Notes: a model not told the origin generated them from the sequence alone. A DNA stretch of 64,000 nt from an uncultured bacterium (GCA_947383005.1 CANDBT010000006.1:1-64000); one strand, 5' to 3'; positions 32,844 to 41,861 are shown, numbered from the stretch's first letter. A program made the numbers and translations.

Positions 32844-33932
32844 ATGAACGAACAAAATATGCAGCGGCTGCCGGCAGAGCAGTTGTTTAAAAAGGAGATT
32901 GACGCATTGATTGCCAATGAGACTCATCCGGTGCCTGCCGGCTGGAGGATGTCGCCAAAATCGGTGCTTACCTACATTTGCGGAGGCAGATCGGGAGACG
33001 TGGAAATCACACCAAAATATATTGGCCACAAAAGGCTGGTCGAAATAGCGATTTCTACATTGGTGACGGATCGTGCCCTGCTTTTGATCGGTGAGCCGGG
33101 GACAGCCAAGTCCTGGCTGTCCGAGCATCTGACGGCAGCCATCAACGGAGACTCCACACGGGTAATCCAGGGTACCGCCGGAACCACGGAAGAGCAGATA
33201 CGTTATTCTTGGAATTATGCTATGCTGATTGCCAACGGGCCTTCTAAAGAAGCGATGATCCCCAGTCCGATTTACCGTGCCATGGAGGAAGGAATGGTAG
33301 CCAGGGTGGAGGAAATTTCCCGCTGTGCCTCGGAAGTCCAGGATGCACTGATTTCCATTTTGTCTGAGAAACGGATTTCTGTTCCGGAGTTGGGCATTGA
33401 AATCCCGGCCAGGAAGGGATTCTCGGTGATTGCCACGGCCAATACGAGAGACAAAGGTGTCAATGAAATGTCGGCGGCGCTGAAAAGGCGTTTTAATATT
33501 GTAGTACTTCCCACGCCGGACAATCTGGAGGCGGAGATGGAAATTGTGCAGACGAGGATGGAGCAGTTGGCGGAAAACCTGGATTTGCATGCCCGCCTGC
33601 CGGAACAGGAAGTGGTGGAAAAAGTATGTACGATATTCCGGGAGCTGCGGTCCGGGGCAACTATGGATGGAAAGCAGAAATTGAAGCCTACCACCGGTGT
33701 ATTGTCGACAGCAGAAGCGATTTCTTTGCTGGCCAACAGTATGGCTTTGGCGGGAAGTTTCGGAAATGGTACGATTACAGATTATGATCTAGCGGCCGGC
33801 CTTCAGGGAGCTATTGTAAAAGAGGACAGCAAGGACCAGAAAGCCTGGGAGGAATATCTGGAAAATATTATGAAAAAACGGGGTTCCCGGTGGCTGTCTT
33901 TGTATCAGGAGTGCAGGGAGCTGAATCATTGA
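32844..33932 (+). CDS. MoxR-family AAA+ ATPase
   Basis: 362 residues. Walker A GEPGTAKS at residues 83-90, sensor 1 VIATANTRDKG, arginine finger and sensor region ALKRRFNIVV. The usual MoxR Walker B (hhhhDE) reads ARVEEISR, so the first acidic residue is Glu instead of Asp. MoxR proteins work as chaperone-like unfoldases with VWA partners, here the gene at 36409. AGGAGG lies 8 bases before ATG 32844; GTG 32841 is the other possible start. Third gene of the accessory operon. Confidence 0.93.
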   Translation: MNEQNMQRLPAEQLFKKEIDALIANETHPVPAGWRMSPKSVLTYICGGRSGDVEITPKYIGHKRLVEIAISTLVTDRALLLIGEPGTAKSWLSEHLTAAINGDSTRVIQGTAGTTEEQIRYSWNYAMLIANGPSKEAMIPSPIYRAMEEGMVARVEEISRCASEVQDALISILSEKRISVPELGIEIPARKGFSVIATANTRDKGVNEMSAALKRRFNIVVLPTPDNLEAEMEIVQTRMEQLAENLDLHARLPEQEVVEKVCTIFRELRSGATMDGKQKLKPTTGVLSTAEAISLLANSMALAGSFGNGTITDYDLAAGLQGAIVKEDSKDQKAWEEYLENIMKKRGSRWLSLYQECRELNH

Positions 33933-33991
33933 GTGAAGAATCGTAGATGGGCATATGCGGTTACGAACAGTAACGGAGGGAAGGGAAGGCC

Positions 33992-36376
33992 ATGGAGTTA
34001 AAGCAGAAAACAGAGAAAGCCCTGAAAGCGGGGGGGATTCCTAAAGTATTTGGCATCCGCCATCTGTCTCCGGCGGGAGCTTACTATTTGCGGGAATACT
34101 TAGATCAGGAAAAACCGGAGCTGGTGCTGATTGAGGGGCCGTCGGATTTTACCGGGCTGATTGGGGAATTGGGGGGAGAAGAGGTAAAGCCTCCGGTAGC
34201 GGTTATGTCCTATACTCTTACTTTGCCGATTCGGACGCTTTTGTATCCTTTTGCCATATATTCCCCAGAATATCAGGCGATTTGCTGGGCCAGGGAGCAT
34301 GGCTGCCCATGCCGTTTCTGTGATTTGCCGTCGGAAATTTTTTTGGGATTTGCGGAGCAAAGAGCGATTGAGCGGGCAAAGGCAGTTGAAGAAGGAAAAG
34401 ACGAACAGGAAAGGCGTGAGCCGCCGATTGCTTTGGTATACCAAAAACTGGATGAATTGTCGGAAGACGGGGACAGCGAGACCTTTTGGGAGCGGACTTT
34501 GGAGCAGGCTGCAGATGCAAACGGGTACCGGAAAGGGGCGATACAGTTTGGTACTTCCCTGAGAAGCCTTTCCATGGGACAAGGCGTTGCGGGGCAAAGC
34601 CCTGTGGGACAGGACGAGGAGGATAGGGAAAATCTTGTCCGGGAAGCGTATATGTGCCGGATTGCCGGTATGGCGATAAAAGAGGGGATGAATCCGGAAA
34701 AGATTGTTATGGTCACCGGCAGTTTCCATGTGGAGGGTATATTGCAGGGGATGAAAGCCATCGCGGGAGGAAAAGAAACGATGACGGATAAGCAGTTGGC
34801 CCGTCTTCCCAGGCTTGAAGCAAAAAAAACGTTGATGCCGTATTCCTATTACCGCCTTTCCGAGCGTTCCGGCTACGGAGCCGGCAATCGTGCTCCGGCA
34901 TATTATGAAATGATATGGGATGGTCTGTGCCGGAAAGAAGCAGATTATGCAGGACGCAGATATCTGGCTTCCCTGGCTGCTTTTCAGAGAGAACAGGGGA
35001 ATATGGTGTCTTCGGCGGAAATAATCGAAGCCGGACGCCTGTCTTATGCGTTAGCCAGGCTTCATGGCGGACAGATTCCCGCTTTACAGGATTTGCGGGA
35101 CGGGGCGCTGACCTGTATGGGGCATGGTCGTTTTGGGGAGATTGCCCTGGCAGTTGCGGATACGGAAATCGGGACCAAAATCGGCCGCTTGCCGGAAGGT
35201 GTCAGCCAGACTTCGGTCCAGTCGGATTTTTACTATCAGTTGAAGGAACTGCGGCTGGAAAAATATAAATCGGTATCGGCCCAGCAGTTATCTTTGGATT
35301 TGCGGGAAAATTTGCGGGTAAAATCCCCAAAAGCTGCGTTTATTGATTTAGAGCGTTCGTTTTTTCTGCATCGGCTGAGAGTATTGGGGATTTCATTTGC
35401 TCAGATTCAGGCAATGCAGCAGGAACGGGCTACCTGGGCGGAACAATGGCTTTTGCGCTGGACACCGGAGGCGGAAATGCAGATTGTGGAAGCTGTGCTT
35501 AAAGGAGATACGATAGAGCAGGCCGTGGCTTTTGAATTAAAAGAGAGGATTGCAGCCAGCCAGGGGATTGCCGGCCTGGCCGAGATAATTGAGGAATCTT
35601 GCCGATGTGGTATGCCCGTGGTGCTGGAACAAGCTGTGACCACACTGCAGAAGACTGCTGTGGATGCGGTATCCGTTACAGAAATCGCGGAAACGGCGGG
35701 CAGATTATCTATGGTGCTGCAATACGGAGATATCCGCAGGCTGGACAGAAAGCCGCTGATTCCGATATTATCCCAGCTTTTTTTGCGGGCTTGCCTTATT
35801 TTGGCAGGAGAATGCGTTTGTGACGATCAGGCCGCTAAATTGTTGGCGCAGGCGATGAGTACCCTGCATCAGGTATCCGTCAGTCATGATTTTCTTGACA
35901 GCGGGCGCTGGCTGAGCGTGCTGGGGGAAATAGCTGGGCGGGATGATTTGAATACCCGTTTGTCAGGGCTGGCAGCAGCGATTTTGCTGGAGGCCGGGAA
36001 AATGGACAGCGAAGAGTTGGGAAGGGAAGTGCAGCGCCGCCTTTCGCGGGGAATTCCTGCCGAACTGGGAGCAGGCTGGTTTGAAGGGTTGTCCATGAAA
36101 AATCATTATGCCCTCATAGCCCGGTTAAGCTTGTGGGAAAGGCTTAGCGAATATCTTGATGTTTTGGACGATGAGGAGTTTAAGCGGGCTCTTGTATTTT
36201 TGCGCCGGGCTTTTGCCGATTTTTCGGCAGAAGAGAAAGATCAGATAGCGGAAAATTTAGGCGAAATCTGGCAGGTAAATCCGACACAGGTCAGCGAGGT
36301 GCTCAACGGACCGGTTTCCGAAGAAGAGATGGGCCTGTTGGAAGGGCTGGAGGACTTTGATTTTGGGGACATTTAG
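33992..36376 (+). CDS. DUF5682 family protein, putative TIKI/TraB-like enzyme
   Basis: 794 residues. The N-terminus reads FGIRHLSPAGA with a GIRHxSP motif (His24) and LVLIEGPSD (Glu48); about residue 243 comes GSFHVEG. This GxxH ... E ... GxxH pattern resembles the TIKI/TraB/EreA metal-dependent hydrolase fold, so I suggest an enzymatic N-terminal domain. The rest is long, helical and of unknown role. The gene lies 59 bases after moxR and 32 before the VWA gene. The family name is recognised from gene context and the motif; the enzymatic reading is inference. Confidence 0.72.
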   Translation: MELKQKTEKALKAGGIPKVFGIRHLSPAGAYYLREYLDQEKPELVLIEGPSDFTGLIGELGGEEVKPPVAVMSYTLTLPIRTLLYPFAIYSPEYQAICWAREHGCPCRFCDLPSEIFLGFAEQRAIERAKAVEEGKDEQERREPPIALVYQKLDELSEDGDSETFWERTLEQAADANGYRKGAIQFGTSLRSLSMGQGVAGQSPVGQDEEDRENLVREAYMCRIAGMAIKEGMNPEKIVMVTGSFHVEGILQGMKAIAGGKETMTDKQLARLPRLEAKKTLMPYSYYRLSERSGYGAGNRAPAYYEMIWDGLCRKEADYAGRRYLASLAAFQREQGNMVSSAEIIEAGRLSYALARLHGGQIPALQDLRDGALTCMGHGRFGEIALAVADTEIGTKIGRLPEGVSQTSVQSDFYYQLKELRLEKYKSVSAQQLSLDLRENLRVKSPKAAFIDLERSFFLHRLRVLGISFAQIQAMQQERATWAEQWLLRWTPEAEMQIVEAVLKGDTIEQAVAFELKERIAASQGIAGLAEIIEESCRCGMPVVLEQAVTTLQKTAVDAVSVTEIAETAGRLSMVLQYGDIRRLDRKPLIPILSQLFLRACLILAGECVCDDQAAKLLAQAMSTLHQVSVSHDFLDSGRWLSVLGEIAGRDDLNTRLSGLAAAILLEAGKMDSEELGREVQRRLSRGIPAELGAGWFEGLSMKNHYALIARLSLWERLSEYLDVLDDEEFKRALVFLRRAFADFSAEEKDQIAENLGEIWQVNPTQVSEVLNGPVSEEEMGLLEGLEDFDFGDI

Positions 36377-36408
36377 GAATAGCCGTTTGAGAAAAGGAGC
36401 CGGATGAG

Positions 36409-37602
36409 ATGGAGATAAAAGAGCAGATGAAGCGATGGAGACTGATTCTGGGGGAAGAAAGCCAGGCACAGTTTGATTCGATGGGGGGCGCCGGAGAGAT
36501 GCAGCTTTCCCAGGAGCAATGGCAGATGGATCAGGCTCTGGCAGCCATTTATAATAAAGATTTTGCCGGTGGTTTCGGTCCCGGCGGCAGAGGAGCCGGA
36601 AAAGGCCCTTCCAATCCACAGATTACCCGGTGGCTGGGAGATGTGAGAACGCTTTTTGATAAAGATTTAGTGAAGATTGTCCAGTCAGACGCTATGGAGC
36701 GGTGCGGCTTAAAACAGTTGATTTTTGAGCCGGAGCTTTTGGAAAACCTGGAGCCGGATATGAATTTGGCCACGACGATTTTATTGCTCAAGGATCAGGT
36801 GCCAAAGCGGAGCAAAGAAAGTGTCAGGGAATTTATGGCAAAGATCGTGGAGGAGATTAATAAGCTGCTGGAAAGCGATATCCGCCGGGCCGTGACGGCG
36901 GCGGTAAACCGGCGTCAGCATTCTCCTATCCCCTCGGCGGCGGCTCTGGATTTTCCTACAACGATTCGCCGGGGGATAAAAAATTATAACCGGGAACTAG
37001 GAAAAATCATACCGGAACATTACTATTTTTTTGACCGGACGACGAAAACGGCGGCCAACAAATATACGGTAATCCTCGATGTGGATCAGAGCGGATCCAT
37101 GGGGGAATCGGTGATTTATTCTTCCATTATGAGCTGCATTTTGGCGAGTATGGCGGCTTTGCGCACGAGGATTGTAGCTTTTGATACACAGGTAGTGGAT
37201 TTGACGGAAAAATGCGAAGACCCGGTGGATTTGCTGTTTGGGTTTCAGCTTGGCGGCGGCACGGATATCCATAAATCGATTGTATATTGCCGGCAATTTA
37301 TTGAAAATCCGAAAAAAACCTTGTTTTTCCTGATCAGCGATTTGATGGAAGGCGGCAATCGGGCAGGGATGCTCAGACGGCTTGAGGAGATGAAAGAATC
37401 CGGAGTTACCGTTGTGTGCCTCCTGGCTATTGCTGATGGAGGAAAACCCTATTATGACGCTCAGATGGCGCAGAGAATTGCTGCCGTAGGGATTCCTTGT
37501 TTTGCCTGCAATCCGCAAAATTTGCCTCTTTTGTTGGAAAGGGCGCTGAAAGGGCAGGATTTGGCGGCATTTCAGAAAGAGTTTGAAGAAAAAAAGAAAT
37601 AA
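36409..37602 (+). CDS. VWA-domain protein, partner of MoxR ATPase
   Basis: 397 residues. Helical N-terminal half, then a von Willebrand A domain with an intact MIDAS: Asp226-x-Ser228-x-Ser230 (LDVDQSGSMGES), the threonine of GGGTD, and the Asp in LISDLMEGG. It is a CoxE/YehP-type VWA that would bind a metal-linked partner surface and act with the MoxR ATPase. AAGGAG lies 9 bases upstream. Last gene of the operon; a new consensus promoter starts within a few bases of its stop. Confidence 0.92.
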   Translation: MEIKEQMKRWRLILGEESQAQFDSMGGAGEMQLSQEQWQMDQALAAIYNKDFAGGFGPGGRGAGKGPSNPQITRWLGDVRTLFDKDLVKIVQSDAMERCGLKQLIFEPELLENLEPDMNLATTILLLKDQVPKRSKESVREFMAKIVEEINKLLESDIRRAVTAAVNRRQHSPIPSAAALDFPTTIRRGIKNYNRELGKIIPEHYYFFDRTTKTAANKYTVILDVDQSGSMGESVIYSSIMSCILASMAALRTRIVAFDTQVVDLTEKCEDPVDLLFGFQLGGGTDIHKSIVYCRQFIENPKKTLFFLISDLMEGGNRAGMLRRLEEMKESGVTVVCLLAIADGGKPYYDAQMAQRIAAVGIPCFACNPQNLPLLLERALKGQDLAAFQKEFEEKKK

Positions 37603-37608
37603 AGTCCG

Positions 37609-37637
37609 TTGACTTGTTTTTCCAGATGACTTATAAT
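37609..37637 (+). promoter_or_regulatory. sigma-A promoter of yicC operon
   Basis: TTGACT (37609-37614), 17 bases, TATAAT (37632-37637). A partial family B sequence (GTAGCGGTTCAGACAG) follows in the leader at 37644-37659. Confidence 0.88.
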
Positions 37638-37763
37638 GTTACGTAGCGGTTCAGACAGCGGGGAATCTGACATATTTTATGGCCGGTTTTTCCAGAAGTA
37701 TAAGGCATGTCAAATTCCACAGGATGAACATTCCTCATTAAGGTAAAGGAGCATTGTATTCAG

Positions 37764-38642
37764 ATGGTAAGAAGTATGACCGGATTCGGCCGTTATGAGG
37801 CCGTTACGCCGGAACATAAGATTTTGGTAGAAATTAAGGCTGTCAATCATCGGTATCTGGATTTAAGCATTAAGATGCCTAAAAAGTTCAGCCACTTTGA
37901 GCTGGGAATACGCAATTTGCTGAAGACTTATGCTCAGAGAGGGAAAGTGGATGTTTTTATCAGCTATGAGGACTATACGGAGGATAACCTGTGCCTGAAA
38001 TATAACCGTTCCCTTGCCGCGGAATATATGGAATATTTTGTGCAGATGCAGCGTCAGTTCGGTATTGAGAATGATGTGAAAGTTTCCATGCTGGCAAAGA
38101 TGCCGGAAGTGCTGACGATGGAACAGGAGCCGGAGGATGAGGACAGGATTTGGAAAATCTTATCCCAGGCGGTTGAGGGGGCAGCAGAAAAGTTTGTGGA
38201 ATCCCGTGTCCAGGAGGGCAAAGAACTGAAGAGGGATCTTCTGGACAAGCTGGACTATATGGAGGGGCTGGTGGATTTTATTGAGGATCGTTCGCCGGCG
38301 ATTCTCAGGGAATACCGGACAAAGTTGGAAGACAAGGTGAGAGAGCTTTTGGAGAATACAACCGTAGAAGAAAGCCGTATTGCCATGGAAGTGACATTTT
38401 ATGCCGATAAGATATGTGTGGACGAGGAGACCGTACGGCTGCGCAGCCATATCGAGGCTACAAGAAAAGATCTTAAAACAGGCGGCGGGGTAGGCAGGAA
38501 GCTGGATTTCATCGCCCAGGAAATGAATCGGGAAGCCAATACCATCCTCAGCAAGTCCAGTGATAAGGAGATTTCCGATAAAGCTATTGCGCTAAAAACA
38601 GAAATAGAAAAAATTCGCGAGCAGATTCAAAATATTGAGTAA
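37764..38642 (+). CDS. yicC: YicC/YloC family endoribonuclease
   Basis: 292 residues. Begins MVRSMTGFGRYEA and has KAVNHRYLDLSIKMP, the family signature; the C-terminus reads GGVGRKLDFIAQEMNREANTILSKS. YicC-type proteins are endoribonucleases acting on mRNA or small RNA. Ribosome site AAGGAG is 12 bases upstream, longer than usual. First gene of yicC-gmk-rpoZ-rimO-pgsA. The remA gene often found between yicC and gmk is absent (only 31 bases here). Confidence 0.95.
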   Translation: MVRSMTGFGRYEAVTPEHKILVEIKAVNHRYLDLSIKMPKKFSHFELGIRNLLKTYAQRGKVDVFISYEDYTEDNLCLKYNRSLAAEYMEYFVQMQRQFGIENDVKVSMLAKMPEVLTMEQEPEDEDRIWKILSQAVEGAAEKFVESRVQEGKELKRDLLDKLDYMEGLVDFIEDRSPAILREYRTKLEDKVRELLENTTVEESRIAMEVTFYADKICVDEETVRLRSHIEATRKDLKTGGGVGRKLDFIAQEMNREANTILSKSSDKEISDKAIALKTEIEKIREQIQNIE

Positions 38643-38673
38643 GTATTGGCAGCGTGTATAAAGGAGCGTGGAT

Positions 38674-39309
38674 ATGGAGCAAAAGGGGATATTGGCGGTG
38701 ATATCCGGTTTTTCCGGAGCAGGAAAGGGGACGCTGGTCCGGGCGATGCTGGACGCTTATCCGGAGCAGTATGCTCTGTCGGTTTCCGCCACTACCCGCA
38801 GGCCGAGGCAGGGTGAGGAACATGGCAGGGAATACTTTTTTGTATCAAAGGACGATTTTGAAGAGATGATTGCTAAGGAAGACCTTGTTGAATATGCCTG
38901 TTATGTGGGGAATTATTACGGTACGCCCAAAAGCTACGTGGAAGAACAGATGAAGGCAGGGAAGGACGTAATACTGGAAATTGAAATTCAAGGGGCATTG
39001 AAGGTAAAAGAGCGTTTTCCTGACACTTTGCTGGTTTTCGTGACACCACCAAGCGCCGCCGAGCTGGAGAGAAGGCTGAGAGGCAGAGGGACGGAGACAG
39101 AGGAAGCCATTCAAAACCGGCTGAAGCGGGCGGCGGAGGAAGCGGAATTTATGGGGCATTATGACTATCTTTTGGTAAATGACAAGCTTAAGGTCTGTGT
39201 CCAGGAAATCCATGAGCTGATCCAGGCTCAGCATAAACGGATAAGGGGCAGCCGGGATTTTATCGATAAGATTAAGAGAGAACTGCGGAGAATATCCGAT
39301 AAATATTGA
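38674..39309 (+). CDS. gmk: guanylate kinase
   Basis: 211 residues. Phosphorylates GMP to GDP. P-loop SGFSGAGKGTL, GMP-binding motif VSATTRRPRQGEEHGREYFF, LEIEIQGAL and the lid. ATG 38674 has AAGGAG 7 bases upstream; GTG 38668 would be only 1 base from it. Confidence 0.97.
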   Translation: MEQKGILAVISGFSGAGKGTLVRAMLDAYPEQYALSVSATTRRPRQGEEHGREYFFVSKDDFEEMIAKEDLVEYACYVGNYYGTPKSYVEEQMKAGKDVILEIEIQGALKVKERFPDTLLVFVTPPSAAELERRLRGRGTETEEAIQNRLKRAAEEAEFMGHYDYLLVNDKLKVCVQEIHELIQAQHKRIRGSRDFIDKIKRELRRISDKY

Positions 39310-39360
39310 CGCGGTTGCGTTCACCGTGTGCCTGTGAGCAGCGGCAAGAAAGGAGTTTTT

Positions 39361-39621
39361 ATGTTACATCCATCTTACACCGATTTGATTAATGTGGTAA
39401 ATAAGGAGGTTGAGCCAGGGGAACATCCGGTGGTGCAAAGCCGTTACTCCATTGTCCTGGCCTCCGCCAAACGTGCCCGCCAGTTGATTGAGGAGACAGG
39501 AGGCATTAGTGAGAATGCGGAGAAAAAACCGTTGTCAGAGGCGATTCAGGAGATTTACGACGGTAAGGTAAAGATTCTTGGCGATGATACAGACGATGAT
39601 GAGAATAGGGAAGAAGAATAA
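39361..39621 (+). CDS. rpoZ: RNA polymerase omega subunit
   Basis: 86 residues. Small assembly subunit of RNA polymerase. Typical SYTDLINVVN and SRYSIVLASAKRARQL (the conserved YxIVxxAxKRARQL helix), and an acidic tail. ATG 39361 follows AAGGAG; upstream frame extension is unsupported. Between gmk and rimO, normal for Lachnospiraceae. Confidence 0.95.
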   Translation: MLHPSYTDLINVVNKEVEPGEHPVVQSRYSIVLASAKRARQLIEETGGISENAEKKPLSEAIQEIYDGKVKILGDDTDDDENREEE

Positions 39622-39719
39622 GTGCAGCCGCTACAGGCGATGTTTTGAAGGAGGCCGTCTCGAGGGCAAAAACCAGGAGATGGCTTTTCTTACACAAAAA
39701 AGGAAGTGTTGCTGATTGT

Positions 39720-41063
39720 ATGAAAGTTTTATTTGTTTCCCTGGGCTGTGATAAAAATCTGGTTGACAGCGAAAAAATGCTGGGGATATTGAGCCGGGAA
39801 GGCTACAGCTTTACCGATGACGAGCAGGAGGCCCAGGTAATTATTATCAATACCTGCTGTTTTATCGGTGATGCTAAGGAGGAAAGCGTCAATACGATTT
39901 TGGAGTTGGCCGCTTTGAAGACCAGCGGTTCATGCCAGGCGTTAATTGTTACGGGATGTATGGCGCAGCGGTATCAGCAGGAGATTTTTGAGGAGATACC
40001 GGAGGTAGACGGTATCGTGGGGACTACGGCTTTTGACGAGATTGTCCCGGTACTTCGGCAGGTATTAAATGGTGAACGAGTCTCTTGTTTCCGGGATTTA
40101 GATCATACCGTGACGGAAAAACAGGAGCCTGAGCGAATCGTTACGACCGGCGGCCATTATGCTTTTTTAAAAATTGCCGAGGGATGTGATAAATGCTGCA
40201 CATATTGCATTATTCCCAGCCTGCGGGGCGGTTATCGCAGTATTCCCATGGAGCAACTGATAAAAGAAGCCCGCCGCCTGGTTGAGATGGGGGTGCGGGA
40301 ATTGATCCTCGTGGCCCAGGAAACTACCCTTTACGGAACAGATCTTTACGGGGAAAAATCCCTTCCCCGCCTGCTCCACCAGCTTGCCGCCATTTCCGGA
40401 CTTTACTGGATACGGATTCAGTATTGTTATCCGGAAGAGATAACGGATGAATTGATCAAAACGATCCGGGAGGAAGAAAAGGTATGCCATTATCTGGATA
40501 TTCCTATTCAGCATGCCAGCGACAGGATACTCCGGCGGATGGGAAGACGGACAAATCAGGATTCTATCCGGAAGATTGTGGAAAAGCTTAGGCGGGAAAT
40601 TCCCGATATCGCCCTGCGGACGACAATGATATCCGGTTTTCCCGGAGAAACGCAGGAGGACCATGAGGAGCTGATGGCTTTTGTGGATGAGATGGAATTT
40701 GAACGGCTGGGGGTATTTGCTTATTCGGAGGAGGAAGATACTCCGGCGGCCGCTTTTTCCGGCCAGATTCCTGAAAAAGTGAAGGAAGAAAGGCGGAATG
40801 AAATCATGGAGCTGCAGCAGGAGATTGCTTTTGAAAAGTCCCAGTCGATGGTTGGGAGGGTGCTGGATGTGATGATTGAAGGCAAGGTGGCAGATGAGCC
40901 GGCCTATGTAGCCAGAACCTATATGGATGCGCCAAATGTGGATGGTTATTTGTTTGTAAACAGCAGTGAAACTTTTATGTCCGGGGATTTTGTACGGGTG
41001 AAAGTGACTGGCGCCGCGGAATATGATTTAATCGGGGAGGTATATGATGAATTTGCCCAATAA
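39720..41063 (+). CDS. rimO: ribosomal protein S12 methylthiotransferase RimO
   Basis: 447 residues. Radical SAM methylthiotransferase that modifies Asp of S12. N-terminal [4Fe-4S] cysteines in SLGCDKNLVDSE, NTCCF and VTGCMAQRY; radical SAM CxxxCxxC in GCDKCCTYCIIP; C-terminal TRAM domain. Canonical start MKVLFVSLGC at ATG 39720, although no strong ribosome site is adjacent. An 11-codon ORF (39680-39715) with AGGAG ends four bases before the start, so translation may be coupled to it. Confidence 0.95.
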   Translation: MKVLFVSLGCDKNLVDSEKMLGILSREGYSFTDDEQEAQVIIINTCCFIGDAKEESVNTILELAALKTSGSCQALIVTGCMAQRYQQEIFEEIPEVDGIVGTTAFDEIVPVLRQVLNGERVSCFRDLDHTVTEKQEPERIVTTGGHYAFLKIAEGCDKCCTYCIIPSLRGGYRSIPMEQLIKEARRLVEMGVRELILVAQETTLYGTDLYGEKSLPRLLHQLAAISGLYWIRIQYCYPEEITDELIKTIREEEKVCHYLDIPIQHASDRILRRMGRRTNQDSIRKIVEKLRREIPDIALRTTMISGFPGETQEDHEELMAFVDEMEFERLGVFAYSEEEDTPAAAFSGQIPEKVKEERRNEIMELQQEIAFEKSQSMVGRVLDVMIEGKVADEPAYVARTYMDAPNVDGYLFVNSSETFMSGDFVRVKVTGAAEYDLIGEVYDEFAQ

Positions 41064-41589
41064 ACTGACTGTATTACGAGTAATCCTGATTCCCTTTTTT
41101 GTAGCGTCTTTGTTGATGTATGGAGGAAGCGTCCGCATGTTTCGTTATGTGGCCGCCGGAATTTTTATTGTGGCCAGCCTGACCGATATGCTGGATGGTA
41201 AAATCGCCAGAAAATATAATTTGGTGACAAATTTCGGGAAATTCATGGATCCTTTGGCCGACAAGCTGTTAGTCTGTTCAGCTTTGATCTGTCTGGTAGA
41301 GTTAAGACAGCTTCCGGCCTGGATGGTGATTATTATTGTCAGCCGGGAGTTCATTATCAGCGGCTTTCGTCTGGTAGCCGCAGAAAGAGGCATAGTTATT
41401 GCTGCCAGTTATTGGGGAAAGTTTAAGACTACTTTTCAGATGATTGCCGTTGTTTTGCTGATTTTTGATTTTTCTGCGCTGGAGATAGTTACTTTGGCCT
41501 GTACTTGGATTGCGTTGGCTTTGACGTTGATTTCTTTGGTTGATTATATCGGGAAAAATCATAAGATACTTACAGAAGGGGAAAGGTAA
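41047..41589 (+). CDS. pgsA: phosphatidylglycerophosphate synthase
   Basis: 180 residues. Transfers a phosphatidyl group from CDP-diacylglycerol to glycerol-3-phosphate, in the membrane. CDP-alcohol phosphatidyltransferase motif DGKIARKYNLVTNFGKFMDP has the DGxxAR...G...D pattern with final DPLADK. Four to five membrane segments. ATG 41047 gives 6-base spacing from GGAGG; 41044 is adjacent. Overlaps the rimO 3' end by 17 bases. Confidence 0.96.
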   Translation: MNLPNKLTVLRVILIPFFVASLLMYGGSVRMFRYVAAGIFIVASLTDMLDGKIARKYNLVTNFGKFMDPLADKLLVCSALICLVELRQLPAWMVIIIVSREFIISGFRLVAAERGIVIAASYWGKFKTTFQMIAVVLLIFDFSALEIVTLACTWIALALTLISLVDYIGKNHKILTEGER

Positions 41590-41601
41590 TCATAGATAAA
41601 A

Positions 41602-41675
41602 GTAATCGTTCAGACGGGACGTCTAAGCTTGAGGCCCCAAATCCATCTCAAATTCCCTGCTATCTGAACGGTTGC
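41602..41675. repeat. family B element
   Basis: GTAATCGTTCAGACGGG at the left, TATCTGAACGGTTGC at the right, around GC-rich sequence. Starts 12 bases after pgsA. Confidence 0.55.
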
Positions 41676-41681
41676 ATGAAA

Positions 41682-41861
41682 GTTACTGTTCACAGGTACC
41701 CTGTGAACGTAACCGCATATGCCCATAATAAATTGCCTTCGGGTTCTAAGCGCCAGTGGCGCTTGTTTAGAACCGACCGGAACGGAGTGTAGACGGGGCT
41801 ATATGCTTTGCTCCCATGATGATATCTGCCCATGGCTAATCAGCGGAGTGATTAGCCATGG
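41682..41861. other. palindrome cluster before cinA
   Basis: Non-coding. GTTACTGTTCACAGG/CCTGTGAACGTAAC hairpin (41682-41713), GTTCTAAGCGCC/GGCGCTTGTTTAGAAC hairpin (about 41744-41772), and a perfect 13-bp inverted repeat CCATGGCTAATCA/TGATTAGCCATGG (41830-41842, 41849-41861). A GTGAACAGTAAC end follows at 41863-41874. No promoter or known RNA is clear in the 327-base pgsA-cinA gap. Confidence 0.6.
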
